Part shown: positions 10,446 to 21,515 of the stretch, one piece after another
Layout of the letters: each line of letters opens with the position of its first letter
How positions within the stretch are numbered: the stretch's first letter is position 1
From: Hericium rajendrae
Lineage: Eukaryota; Basidiomycota; Agaricomycetes; Russulales; Hericiaceae
Reading direction: 5' to 3'
DNA length: 64,000 nt
NCBI GenBank assembly: GCA_033439255.1
Contig: CM065878.1
Coordinates: forward strand, 620,001 to 684,000
Made by a program: the position numbers and the translations under genes
The notes under the pieces: generated by a model
Told to the model about the DNA's origin: nothing
Database searches by the model: none
Seen by the model: only the letters and a program-made list of their open reading frames with translations

Positions 10446-12930
10446 ATGGTGATGATGAGTATCAAATGGGAGACTATGATGATGAACCAGCACATACCTA
10501 TGATATTGATGCTGAGGAAGAGCCTGATGCTGAATTGGATGACTTTGATGAAGAAGCTTGGGAGCCTCCTTTACCTGATGATGCTCATTATGATGAAGAG
10601 GCTGCTACACCTAATGATGATAATCCTATGCTTCCACATGAGCAGCAGCACTTTAATGCAGAACAGGTCATGTGGAATAATCTTCATGTTGTGCATTATC
10701 CTGATGCTAGAGCTGGTGCACCTATTGAAGAAGAAAGAGAAACTACTATGTATGAAAATCTGCATGCTACCTGTAACAACTCTGCACCAGGCAATATTTG
10801 GACTCCATTTCGCTCTAGAACTGACTGGGAAGTTGCAAGATGGACAAAGTTACGTGGACCAGGATCTACTGCAGTTTCTGAATTATTAGGCATAAAAGGA
10901 GTATGTATAATCAATCAATTCAGGTCCTTTTTTTAACTAACTATTGATATCTTGCACAGGTTCCTGAGAAGCTTGGTTTATCATACAATAACTCTAGAGA
11001 ACTGAATAGTTTGATTGATCATTTGCCTGGAAGGCCTGAGTTTAAACGAGAGGAAATCATAATTGGTACTGAAGTTCATGACACATATTTTCGTGATATT
11101 ATAGAATGTGCCAAAGCTTTATTTGGAGAGGCTGGATTTGCACCTTATATGAAATTGACTCCTGAACGTCATTACACAGATGTTGACCAGAAAAATTGTG
11201 CATATCATGACATGTATACTGGAAAATGGTGGTGGAAAGTGCAGAAAAAAATAGATGCATATAAATCAGGAGGAACTATATTACCTATTATCATCTCATC
11301 TGATAAAACTCAGCTTACTCTATTTAGAAACAAGCAGGCATATCCAGTATATATGACATTAGATAATATTCCTAAAGAGATTCAACGTAAACCATCTCGT
11401 CGAGCACAGATTCTATTAGGCTACTTGCCTGTAAGTCGCTTGATTGAAATAAAAAGTAAGTAAGGCTGCACGTCGAAGAGCATTGGCCAACTTATTTCAT
11501 ACTGCTATGGAGCGTATCTTACGTCCTATAAGAAAGCATAGTAAAAATGGCATTTGTATGGCTAAAGGAGATGGTACTCTATATCGCTGTCATCCTATTT
11601 TTGCCTGCTTTATTTGTGACTATCCAGAACAAATGTTAGTTGTATGTGCAAAATTTGGAGAATGTCCAATATGTACAGTCCCTCATAATTGTCTAGGAGA
11701 AAATCAAACTTATAAAACTCGTGATTTTGCAAAAGTTCTTAAAGCTCTATCATATGTTGATGAGCCCCCAGGTGTTTATTATCAGATGTGTAAAGATGCA
11801 GGTATTAAACCTATCTATCATCCATTTTGGAAAAGATTACTGTTTATGAATATATTTTTATCAATAACTTCAGATTTACTTCATCAACTTTATCAAGGTG
11901 TAGTAAAGCACCTCATAAAATGGTTGATTGCTGCTTTTGGACCTCATGAGATTGATGCACGTTGTCATCGTATGCCTCCTAATCATAATCTAAGACTGTT
12001 TACCAAAGGTATATCAGGGCTTTCTCGTGTAACAGGAACTGAACATCGTGATATGTGTCGTATACTACTTGGATTGATCATTGATCTTTGTTTGCCAAAT
12101 AATCTAGCACCAAATAGATTAGTTCATGTTGTACGAAGTCTTTTGGATTTTATTTATTTGGCACAATATCCATCTCACTCTGATGACACATTGCAGTATA
12201 TGAAAGATGCTCTTGACAGTTTTCATAAAAATAAAGACATATTTGTACAGCTAGGCATACGTGAGCATTTTAACATTCCAAAAATTCACTCTATGCAGCA
12301 CTACTATACACCATCTATTCAGTGGTTTGGAACAACTGATGGATATGACACTGCATACTCTGAGAGATTACATATTGACTTAACAAAGGATGCATATCGA
12401 GCTTCAAATAAAAAAGATGAATATTCTCAGATGACACAGTGGTTGGCTCGTAAAGATAAAGTTCAAAATTATGATCTTTACATTAAATGGCATAAAGCTG
12501 GTCATCCAAATGTAGCCAATGAGCCACCAGAAATATTTCATTATTACCATATAAAAATGACAAAACATCCAAGTGCAAAAGCTGTGTCATTTGAGAAACT
12601 GAGGCAAGATTATGGTGCCATTGATTTTCGACCTGCTCTTATAAAATACCTCATTTCTTACATTCATCCAGAGTATAGTGCTGTTCGGATTCATAATACT
12701 GCTCAGACTTTTCACTTGCCATTCAGCTCAGTTCCTGTTTTTCATAAAATAAAATTTCGAAATTTAGATGCACAAGGTCGTGATGATGCAGAAGACACAT
12801 TAGATGTTGCTCATGTGTGACCTGCATATCAAAATAAACAAAAAAAAACCATTTCAGGTCGATTTGATACTGTGCTGATTGACATACATCATGATGATGA
12901 ATCTGAGGATAATCGATATGGTGTGATGAT

Positions 12931-15216
12931 CAGGAAAAACCGGAGTTTCGCTAAATCAGGTGATGTGCCTACAGAAGCACTGATGTGCCTATAGAAGCAC
13001 TGATGGTAACTACCGGTGTTCTCCGGCAGATACTGTAGCTCATCTCATTCTATGGTAGCCTTCTGTAGCTCTCTGTAGTTATACTTTATTTTCAATTCAT
13101 TATATTCCTTGAATGTTTCTGAAAAATAAGTTGTGCTTGTGTTCATCATATAGTTTGACTTCTTTGATGACTCATGTACTGTCACCACAAGTGACATGTC
13201 ACATACATATGTGGCGTGCCTCTTGCAGCTCTCCACTCTACATTTATGTCCTAGGGCAAGCAAAGCACAAGTCAAGAAAAAATGTGAGTGTATCCAAATT
13301 ATCTTGATTAACATCTTCTAGGAGGTTTAACAGCACATCAGCAATTTTGGTTATGAAAAGGTATGTGTGATTGATGCTCTAACTAACAATCTTATATCCT
13401 AGATTTTGATGTTGTGCACCAAGAAGTGCACCGATTTGCATGTATGTACATGCGTTCGAAAGGTACGGATCACCGCTTTCTGGAACACTAAACATATCTC
13501 CGGTGTGTTTCCTTGTTGTAACGATATTCCAGAAACATGTTTTGGCTGACAGTTTTAGGGATTTCATTCTAGTGGCTCCAGTTTTGCAGCTACCAGGTCG
13601 CATGATGGCTCGTTTGAAAGCTCTTGATGAGCTCTTTCCAACACGCCAAAAAAGTCTGCGGTACGTCCATTCTTCGCTATGATACAGCCCATTCTTGTTT
13701 AGAGGGGCGATTTTTAGAAGTTCTCAGATCGGGTCATGCATGACACCGTTCGAAAGCTACGATCAACCGCTTTCCAGAACAGTTGAAACGTTAGCGGTGT
13801 GTTCTCTCGTTGTTGAGATAGGCCTGAAACAATATTTGACCTCCATTTTCAGAGATTTTGCCCCTATGGGACGAGTTCTGCCCCTATCATGGGGCATGAG
13901 GGCTTGCCCGAAAGTTATTGATTAGTGCTTTCAGATGGTTTAATCAGTTTCGTGGTGCGTGCAGTATTCAAGGCACTATGCCACTTTTTGTATCTACTAA
14001 AGGTCACCCATAGTGTTCGGGCTATAGTGCCTTCAATATTCAACGTATCACATCGTATAGGGCACCATTCGAAAGAGACGAATTACACGGTTCGAACGGT
14101 ACTAAGTACGTGCTAATCGGTTAAGAATTGATTGTTGTAGAAGAGAAAGGGAGATCTGTCAGGGGGACCCGGACACTCTCCCACGCCCCTTTCAGCTGCG
14201 ACGCATGCAACTAAGGAAGACAGATTGCCAAATATAGCAATCTTATTTTTGCCAGTACAAAGTAAATATAAGTTGATGTAGAACTAGCATTACTAGATGT
14301 TTTAAAAAAACTTGTAAATAGTGTAACTTACGACGTATTCTGCAAGGGAGCAGAAACCAGATTGCCAAATATGGCAATCTGATTTCTGCCTTTGGTGTTG
14401 TTTGGCCTCAGGACTTGCCAGCAACGCGCGTCGTCTTTACCACTCTTCCTCACTCTCTCCTCACTCTCTCTCCTCACCCCTTTTTTTCTTCTCTTTCTTT
14501 TTCTCTTATATTATTGTAAGTCTTTTTTTCTTGGCTTCTCATTTCTTTTCAGGCCAGTTTGGTGCAAGAGGTGGCAACAAGAACGTAAAAGGTAAGTTAA
14601 TTTGTTTGTATCTTAGAAGCTTCAGTACTGATGTGTACGTCTATCTGCCCACCTATATGCTTGCCCACCCACCTATCTACTCGCTTGTCCATCTGCCCGC
14701 TTGCTTGCCCACCCACCTGCTCACTTGCTCACCCGCTCACCTGCTTGCCTGCTCACCCACACTTGCTTGCTCGCTCACCCACTTGCCTGCTCACCTGCTT
14801 ATCTGCTTGTCCGCCCACCCACATGTCTGCCTGCCCACATTGCTCACCTGCACATCTACATGCCTGCACCCTGCACCCTTGCATGCCCCCCTTATATACA
14901 TAGATGGGTTGTAATAGTATAGATTAGAGTACTTAGTTTTTTTGTAGTTAATACAACAATGAGAATATTGAATGATCTGATTTATTAAATTTGTGTGAAA
15001 TAAACTGCTAACATTAGTAGTCTATGCTTAAGTTTGTAGAACTACTATAACATGTTTGGTTACTACAGTAGAAAGATCCTCACTACAAGTCACTACAGAA
15101 GCCACCGTAGAAGGGGGGGTTCCTATGAGTACTACAGGTACTATAGGATCTACAGGTGGCTACCGTAGACTACAGATTGCTACTGTAGCCAATGATAGCA
15201 ACTTCAGTTTTTCCAG
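12931..15216 (-). mobile_element. Right, inverted copy of the ~2.4-kb non-coding transposon
   Basis: It begins CAGGAAAAACC and ends GTTTTTCCAG, flanked by AT at 12929-12930 and 15217-15218. Sequence order mirrors the left copy: CTTTCGAACG units (13440-14080), hairpins (14215-14390), minisatellite (14640-14890) and GTAG/CTAC stretch (15055-15200). Some parts match the left copy closely (around 14349-14440 against 7100-7190) and others are clearly diverged. The Plavaka C-terminal codons just outside (15219-15350) are not in the same frame as those before it, so this insertion was accompanied by loss of host sequence. Confidence 0.7.
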
Positions 15217-15350
15217 ATGCTATTCATTTGATCCCAAAGTTTGGTCCAGTAGCTCCTAGAGAGTGGAATAGTAGCAATGTACTAGACCTATGTAAAACCT
15301 TTTATGTTAACAGTTTTACAGATAGACATACTTATATTACAGTTTACTAA

Positions 15351-15520
15351 TATTCTAAATGATGGTGGAGTGGTGGCAGGGTGGCAGCCTTTCTACATCA
15401 GTCTATAGATAATTAGATTCAGATAATTAGCAGTCAATAATTAGCAACTCTAATTATCAGCCACTAGATAATTAACAGAGCAGGATAATTAGCAGATAAT
15501 TAGACAGGAGGTTTTTCCTG
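15351..15520. repeat. Right subterminal TAATTAG repeats and right end of the Plavaka element
   Basis: GATAATTAG-type words occur repeatedly between 15405 and 15505, mirroring the left end. The terminal 11 bp (15510-15520) is the exact inverse of 2211-2221, and similarity extends about 20 bp further inward (TCTAATTA). Confidence 0.7.
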
Positions 15521-15522
15521 AT

Positions 15523-16860
15523 GGTTTCTCGATCGCGAATCCTCTTCTCAAGCCATTTTGCAGCATGATGTTCTCCGACCGGCATGTTCCCTTGGAGTCT
15601 GCTGCCATACTAAAGCTTTCCCAAGCAAGGCTGTGGGATTCGAAGGTCACCAAGAATCTCACGATCTCATTCGACGGAGGAATGTTGCGCAGCATGGAGT
15701 CAGTTTACACGGTCCATGTCACAACAGGCACTGAGCCTCGGGAGGTACATCTCATGGAAGGGAATGAAGCTTCAGGTGAATCTCACACGGCCGAGCACAT
15801 CAAAGAGGTTCTGCTTCGTGTGAGTTTGCTTTGGTGATCCATTTTTTGTGCATCGACTCACTTACCGGTCTCAACTCTCAGGTGATTGACACCGTCGGTC
15901 GCCCTCAGTTCTCGGGCATCTGTTCAGACAGTACGGGAATACGAGGCTCGCTCGGGATCTCATAGCCAGGGAGATTCCCTCTATCATTGTCCTTGCCGAT
16001 CCATGCCATCAACTCAATTTCCTAGCAAAGGACCTTCTCAAGCTTGACTACTTCTCAGTCATGAGTGGTGCTTTAGGCTTCACTTGTCCCCTTTGCTGTA
16101 TGTTAAATGTCTTTAAATTTAGTGTATTCTGACCATGAAGAAAATTATATAGTTTTTCAGGAAGTCAAGCTTCGGAAGCCGCCATCTCAAGGCTGCTCGT
16201 GTACGCTCAGATATTACTCGCGGGCTGGAAGGTATCGGAAAGACCCGATTCAGCACATTCTATTATGCTGGGATTTCGGTGCTACGTTGTCTCTCATCCA
16301 TGAGAGAATTAATTTCGGAAGGCATCATTGATGTTAAGGCAAAGGTGCGATAAATTTCTACCATATCTGTACTTGTTACACTAAAAAACACACATACATG
16401 TTTGGTCAGAATCACATCCCTTATATGTTCTCAACAATGCCTCGTCTGCTCTACAGTTTGAATTATGCCTAAGCCAGATGACTGCTATTCTCGCCCCTAT
16501 TGCAAAGGCGACAAAGTGTCTCGAAGCGGTCGAGACAACCGTCTGTGATGTTTATCTGTACTGGCTTGCGGTCATGGCCACCTTTCGGGATATGTTCAGC
16601 TCTGACAATGACAATTCCCTATCTCTTCTGTACGATCTCATCAGCAAGATCCAGTCACTTGTGAATGCAAGATACCGGGAGATGATAGATGGCCCAGGAA
16701 AAGAAATATATCTTGCAGGCTTCTTTCTCAATCCTTGTGAGTTATTTTGCTTAATTTCGTCTCAGATACCACTAATCTTCATATGTCGACCAGGCTACAT
16801 TACATCGGACATTCTTCGCCATCATGAGCGGAACCCGCTTGGCACTCGCATCACACAATA
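15523..16860 (+). pseudogene. C-terminal part of the hAT-like (DUF659-type) transposase gene
   Basis: Continues the frame broken at 2208: HGFSIANPLLKPFC, then NLTISFDGGMLRSMESVYTV and HTAEHIKEVLLRV. An intron of about 60 bp follows (donor near 15819), then GRPQFSGICSDSTG. This matches the DUF659/hAT pattern of a catalytic core (SDGW-like region, then CSDSTGNTR). A one-base loss after SDSTG shifts the frame; the continuation ARDLIAREIPSIIVLADPCHQLN is still readable. Further on, a segment at 16478-16735 resembles the hAT helical region (CLEAVETTVCDVYLYWLAVMA, then RYREMIDGPGKEIYLA). It fades out at about 16860. Dead element; no terminal repeats were identified. Confidence 0.65.
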
Positions 16861-16884
16861 CAGTGACTTTGGCTGCAACCTACA

Positions 16885-17580
16885 GGCCAGACAAAAGTGG
16901 CCTAAGGCCGTAAGTTACGGGCTGGTCAAACCCAGCTGGAATGAGGGTTTTTGGTCCGTAAGCTGCGGGCCAGCTGGATCTGGGAATAGACCATAAGTTA
17001 TGGGTCACCTTATATAGATGTGTACCGTAGGTTACGGTGGAGCTGGCAGGGGGTATCTCTTGGGTGTCAGACTAATGGAATTAAATCAGGACCAGACTAC
17101 TTTTTCTAGCTTCGGACTGCTTTTTTAGGGCTCGGACTAGTGGTTAAAAATTGAACTGGATTACATAAGATAACACAGGACTACGGACTATAGAAGATTA
17201 TGGAATAGGACTATCAGATAGGACTTCGGACTTGTATTGAATAAGACTTCGGACTACTCCACAGGACTTCAGACTACTCTATAGGACTTCGGACTACTCC
17301 ATAGGACTTCGGACTACTTAATAAAACTTTGGACTCTGAACTAGACTTAAGGACTCTGGACTCTGGACTTCAGATTGAGAACTTCGAATGAAGAATTATA
17401 AAATAGGACTATAGACAACAGACTTCGGACTAGGACTTAAAAGTCCGGAACATGACTCCAGACTCTAGACTACTACAGATCAAAGACTTCGGACTCCGAA
17501 CTCCGGACTCCGGACTTCGGACCTCGGACCTCGGACTATAGCCTTCAGACTTCAGTCTAAAGTCTAAATAATAGAATGAA
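16885..17580 (+). repeat. GGACTTCGGACTA-type tandem repeat
   Basis: From about 17090 to 17560 the words GGACTTC, GGACTAC, GGACTCC and GGACTATAG recur at 10-15 bp spacing with many variants. A short upstream part (16905-17030) repeats TAAGTTACGGG-like words. No coding sequence. Confidence 0.75.
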
Positions 17581-18310
17581 ACTAAAGATTATAAGCTAGC
17601 ATTCTTGAGAGCTTGTTTAAAGTAGTGGCACAGTAATCCATTTGATGTGATATAGCTACGACACAGTGACTATACTTAGCGGAGTTACAATATTAGATGT
17701 CAGTGATTGCCGAGCACTACATCAGAGGCTAATTTTTAGACTTTACTAACTTATATCTGCCATCTCATATACTATAGTATCTTAAATATAAATCTGTTGC
17801 ATTTTATAATATTATATGAGTTGAATGAAAGTATATGCTATTATTTTTGCTAATTTTATAGTATTTGATTTGATTTGTTATGACTCAAATACCGAGAATC
17901 TAGATATGGGTCTTGTGGCTATACAACTAAAGACGCGTCAACTTGAAAGTTTGATTGTCACTAGCTACTATTGTTTTGTCCTGCTCTTTTTCTTCATCCT
18001 ATAATAATTTAATTCAAAACTCAAGTAGCCTTTTTTATATACAAATTAGTCTGTTCAATGATTTTAGAATATATATTTATAGTTCTTAGTTCTATCTTAT
18101 AGTCCATAGTCTGATCATAGATCTTATAGTCCTTAGGCTAATTTTCTGATTCTAAATCTGTCTTTGTAGTCCTTAGTTCTATGTTATAGTCCTTTGTTTT
18201 ATTTTGTAGTCCTTAATTTGATTTTATCATTAGATTAGTCCTGATGCCTATTTTATGGTTCAGTCTGAAGTTCGAAGGCTATAGTACAAGCATGCATGAG
18301 CATAAAGTGA
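17581..18310. other. AT-rich spacer with an inverted AGTCC-word cluster
   Basis: Non-coding, AT-rich. Between about 18060 and 18270 the words TAGTCC and CTTAG recur (TATAGTCCTTAG-like), the reverse complement of the GGACTA words at 17090-17560. The two clusters could be the opposite ends of one non-autonomous element of about 1.2 kb; no precise ends or duplications were found. Confidence 0.4.
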
Positions 18311-18507
18311 CTGCAGAATTATGTGGCAGGCTCACACGGGGTGTCTAAAATGCAAGCGGGAGCAGGTCGAGTCAGGCTTCACATGCGAATTTGGCAGCAG
18401 TCCAGCAGATTTAACTCTGGAAACATGTGCGTTAGCCTTTCGCCATGTAGAGCACAAGCCACCGCGACTCACGCAGGTTCTTGCCGACCGGAAGGTCGAC
18501 ACAAGGC

Positions 18508-19240
18508 TTAATCCTGAGTGGCTCTGATATCTCCGTCTTCCCGATACCTACCATTGATCAGCCCGCACAATCCCGCACCCAGTGAGCGCTCACCAGACTG
18601 CACCAGCAGCTGCAGCGTCTTGAGCGCGCCCGCAGCAAGGACAGCCTCGTGTGCGGTGCACGTCTCGAACGTGCATCCGGCATGGGGTGTATGTGACGCC
18701 AATGGCTGCCGGCTCCGCGCCCTCCTCCGCGAAGAGCACCCTCTCCGTGAGCACGTCGTCGACGACGAGCAGATTCGGGCAGTGCGCATTCGGCTCGTAG
18801 TATGCCTGTCTGCGGGCGTGAGGCGCGCACATGGCGGGACAGAGGCAGGGCGACGTACGGAGACGACAGAGCTGCGCGTGGTGGTCGCAGGGTCGATGCT
18901 CGCGACCGCGAGCGTGCCGCTGATGCTGTTGCCCCCGTTCTGCGCTGGCATCAGCCATGACGGTGCAGGCTTGCATGTACTGATTCAGACGCACAGGATC
19001 GGGGTTGTGCGGCATGCCGTACGCCTTGAGCACGACTTCGACGAGCGCATGCAGCGGGCCGACGTCAAGCGGGTACGAGTACCGCAGGGGCCCATCCGCG
19101 CCGTGGTTCACGGGGTCGTGCGTGAGGTTGTACTGCGCGGCGAGCACGGGGTCGGGCGGCATGAAGGTCTCAGACTGAGTCGCGTGTCAGTGCGGGTGCA
19201 CGGGGTAGGGGGCAGGGCTGAGCGCGAGGGTGGAGGTGCT
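18508..19240 (-). pseudogene. GMC oxidoreductase fragment (aryl-alcohol-oxidase-like), frameshifted
   Basis: On the minus strand three frames together carry the mid-region of a GMC-family flavoenzyme. The order is PPDPVLAAQYN, then NHGADGPLRYSYP, ALVEVVLKAYGMPHNPDP, then in other frames SIDPATTTRSS, AYYEPNAHCPNLLVVDDVLTERVLF, and EAVLAAGALKTLQLL (the region that in the family reads REVVLSAGAIKTPQLL). The FAD-binding N-terminus and the catalytic C-terminus are absent and several indels separate the pieces. It is a relic of a secreted wood-decay-type oxidase truncated on both sides, next to the GGCTCGG repeat. Confidence 0.7.
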
Positions 19241-19350
19241 GCAAGCGGCGCAAGAGGACGAGGTTCAGCGGTGCATTGAGGAAGCTGAGGCGGAGCACGA
19301 GCGCGATGCACTGGCGAGTCGGTTCGCACGCTCGAGCAGCGTTCAGCACT
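19230..19350 (+). pseudogene. Short acidic coiled-coil-like fragment, unrecognised
   Basis: EVLQAAQEDEVQRCIEEAEAEHERDALASRFARSSS is coding-like and predicts a charged helix, but it ends in the GGCTCGG repeat. No family recognised; it may be the edge of a truncated host gene. Confidence 0.25.
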
Positions 19351-19369
19351 TGCTACTCAAAGCCCAGGC

Positions 19370-21515
19370 TCGGGCCTCCAGTTTCCTCAGCCCAAGCCCA
19401 CCAAAGCCAGGCCCAAGCCCCGGGCTTCAGGCCCGGCCCGAGCCCGCAAAACACTAGCCACACGCCGAGCCAGAGACCTACCGAGCCACTGACCGAGCCA
19501 GAGACCTAGCCACACGCCGAGCCACCTAGTCGCACCCCGAGCCACGAGTGCGGCTCGGGGTGCGACGACTATGGCTCGGGGTGCGGCTAGGTCTCTGGCT
19601 CGGTCAGTGCTGGGCTATTTGAGCCCATCATCCTATCTACTATGCAAAATTGAGCCACTACTAGCTGACACTGAGCTGCACAACCCAATCCACCCACTGA
19701 AACCACATACCAAGCCACAGAACAGTCAGCAGGCACTAAAGCTAGCCACAGACCGAGCCAGAGACCAAGCCACACCCCAAGCCATGGCTGGCTCGGTGGC
19801 TCGGTGTGGCTCGGTGGCTCACTGGGCCTTTTTTTTTTTGGCTCGTCTGTGGCTCGGCAGTTCAGTGTAGCTGCACCGAGCCATATCGAGCCAGCATTGG
19901 CATACCACCTTCCTTTTTGAGCAATATTTTTACCAACCCATTCTTTTTGTTCTCTCAAATATTACCCAGCTGAGGAGCAGCTCGGTCCTTGACCGAGCCA
20001 AACCAAATCAACATCAAACTATATTTCCAAATTTGGAAGTTTATTTTCAGTAGCTCGGTGGCTTTGCATGGGCCAGAGCCTCACCGAGCCAAAAGAGCCA
20101 ATGCCAATTACCAACCACATATTGAGCCAAGTGGAGCCATGTAGAGCCAGCACTGTGTTAGCCAGCCGCACCCCGAGCCACACTGAGCCAGACACCTAGC
20201 CATAGCTCGAGCCACACCCTAAGCCCACCAAGTGAGGTACTCGGCTCTTTTGGCTCGAGCCACCGAGCCGAGCCACCGAGCCACTGAAAATAAATTTCCA
20301 AATTTGGAAATATAGTTTAGTGTTGGTTCGGTCTGGCTCGGTGAGCCATTGAGCCAAGGACCGAGCCACCGAGCCAAGAACTGAGCCAAGGACCGAGCTA
20401 CTCCTCAGCTGGATCAGTGGATCAGTGACTCGGTGGCTCACTGAGCCAGACTGAATCAACACTAAACTATATGTCCAAATTTGGAAATTTATTTTCAGTG
20501 GCTCGGTGGCTCGGCTCGGTGGCTCGGTGAGCCACCGAGCCAAAAGAGCCGAGTACCTCACTTGGTGGGCTTAGGGTGTGGCTCGAGCTATGGCTAGGTG
20601 TCTGGCTCAGTGTGGCTCGGGGGTGCGGCTGGCTAACACAGTGCTGGCTCTACATGGCTCCACTTGGCTCAATATGTGGTTGGTAATTGGCATTGGCTCT
20701 TTTGGCTCGGTGAGGCTCTGGCCCATGCAAAGCCACCGAGCTACTGAAAATAAACTTCCAAATTTGGAAATATAGTTTGATGTTGATTTGGTTTGGCTCG
20801 GTCAAGGACCGAGCTGCTCCTCAGCTGGGTAATATTTGAGAGAACAAAAAAGAATGGGTTGGTAAAAATATTGCTCAAAAAGGAAGGTGGTATGCCAATG
20901 CTGGCTCGATATGGCTCGGTGCAGCTACACTGAACTGCCGAGCCACAGACGAGCCAAAAAAAAAAGGCCCAGTGAGCCACCGAGCCACACCGAGCCACCG
21001 AGCCAGCCGTGGCTTGGGGTGTGGCTTGGTCTCTGGCTCGGTCTGTGGCTAGCTTTAGTGCCTGCTGACTGTTCTGTGGCTTGGTATGTGGTTTCAGTGG
21101 GTGGATTGGGTTGTGCAGCTCAGTGTCAGCTAGTAGTGGCTCAATTTTGCATAGTAGATAGGATGATGGGCTCAAATAGCCCAGCACTGACCGAGCCAGA
21201 GACCTAGCCGCACCCCGAGCCATAGTCGTCGCACCCCGAGCCGCACTCGTGGCTCGGGGTGCGACTAGGTCTCTGGCTCGGCGTGTGGCTAGGTCTCTGG
21301 CTCGGTCAGTGGCTCGGTAGCTCGATAAGCCGCACCGAGCCATGTCGAGCCGCCGAGCCATTGAAAACTGGATTTCCAAATCTGGAAATCAGATTTCACC
21401 AGGCAGACTCGGGGTGTGTCGGTCGTCTCTGGCTAGCTTAGTACTGGCACTATGTGGCTTGGTATGTGATATTCAGTGGTATTGGCTCACGTGTCTGGCT
21501 CGGTGCAGCTTGGAG
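19370..21515. repeat. GGCTCGG-rich giant palindrome, copy 1
   Basis: The stretch is saturated with GGCTCGG and its complement. About 19480-20395 is inverted at about 20400-21335, so the block is a near-perfect palindrome centred near 20,397; the unit includes the markers CCAAATTTGG (twice) and a poly-T/poly-A run. Smaller foldbacks made from GCACCCCGAGCC and GGCTCGGGGTGC punctuate it at 19529-19566 and 21227-21268. The right edge (about 21510) runs into the helicase gene. All reading frames are repeats of Ser-Val-Ala-Arg or similar and are not genes. The second copy is at 36160-38370. Confidence 0.85.

Larger units (their letters stand above)
6119..15350 (+). pseudogene. Plavaka transposase gene, interrupted by two transposon copies
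   Basis: The first exon starts at 6119 with MADTVLRHCRGCNNHFS and is cut at 6171. It resumes in frame at 8684 as SYNSYSRHLRQTQDPRC, completing a C2HC-type zinc finger across the insertion. An acidic region follows, then a 1.28-kb intron (9165-10445), exons 10446-10900 and 10960-12776, and a last piece from 12858. The core is typical Plavaka: PIIISSDKTQLTLF, then RRAQILLGYLP, CDYPEQMLV, ICTVPHNCLG, a helical domain (LLDFIYLAQYP, HFNIPKIHSMQHY) and SERLHIDLTKDAYRASNKKD. The true C-terminus ([14 protein letters not shown] ... DRHTYITVY) lies beyond the right insertion, 15219-15350. A frameshift at about 11453-11464 looks like a 4-bp AAGT duplication. Sixty or so residues usual between GRFDTVL and HLIPKFG are missing. 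The copy is therefore dead despite a well conserved core. Confidence 0.8.
2211..15520. mobile_element. Plavaka-type DNA transposon, 13.3 kb, itself interrupted by two related elements
   Basis: The ends are an 11-bp inverted repeat, CAGGAAAAACC, at 2211-2221 and 15510-15520. AT flanks both sides (2209-2210 and 15521-15522). Excising the element and one AT joins CLCD to HGFSIANPLLKPF in the host hAT reading frame, which confirms both boundaries. Inside are two divergent genes, a DUF6532-type gene on the minus strand and a Plavaka transposase on the plus strand, separated by about 200 bp. Two inverted copies of a shorter element with similar ends sit inside the transposase gene. Without those insertions the element would be about 8.5 kb. 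Plavaka is a CACTA/EnSpm-related group of fungal DNA transposons. Confidence 0.85.

Noticed and set aside
18518-19279. A 253-codon plus-strand open frame rich in Arg and Val
   Set aside because: It is antisense to the GMC oxidoreductase relic, in GC-rich DNA where long antisense frames are common.
19571-21379. Open frames of 100-212 codons in the GGCTCGG block
   Set aside because: Repetitive Ser-Val-Ala-Arg and Glu-Pro-Pro-Ser translations of the repeat; mirrored on both strands by the palindrome.
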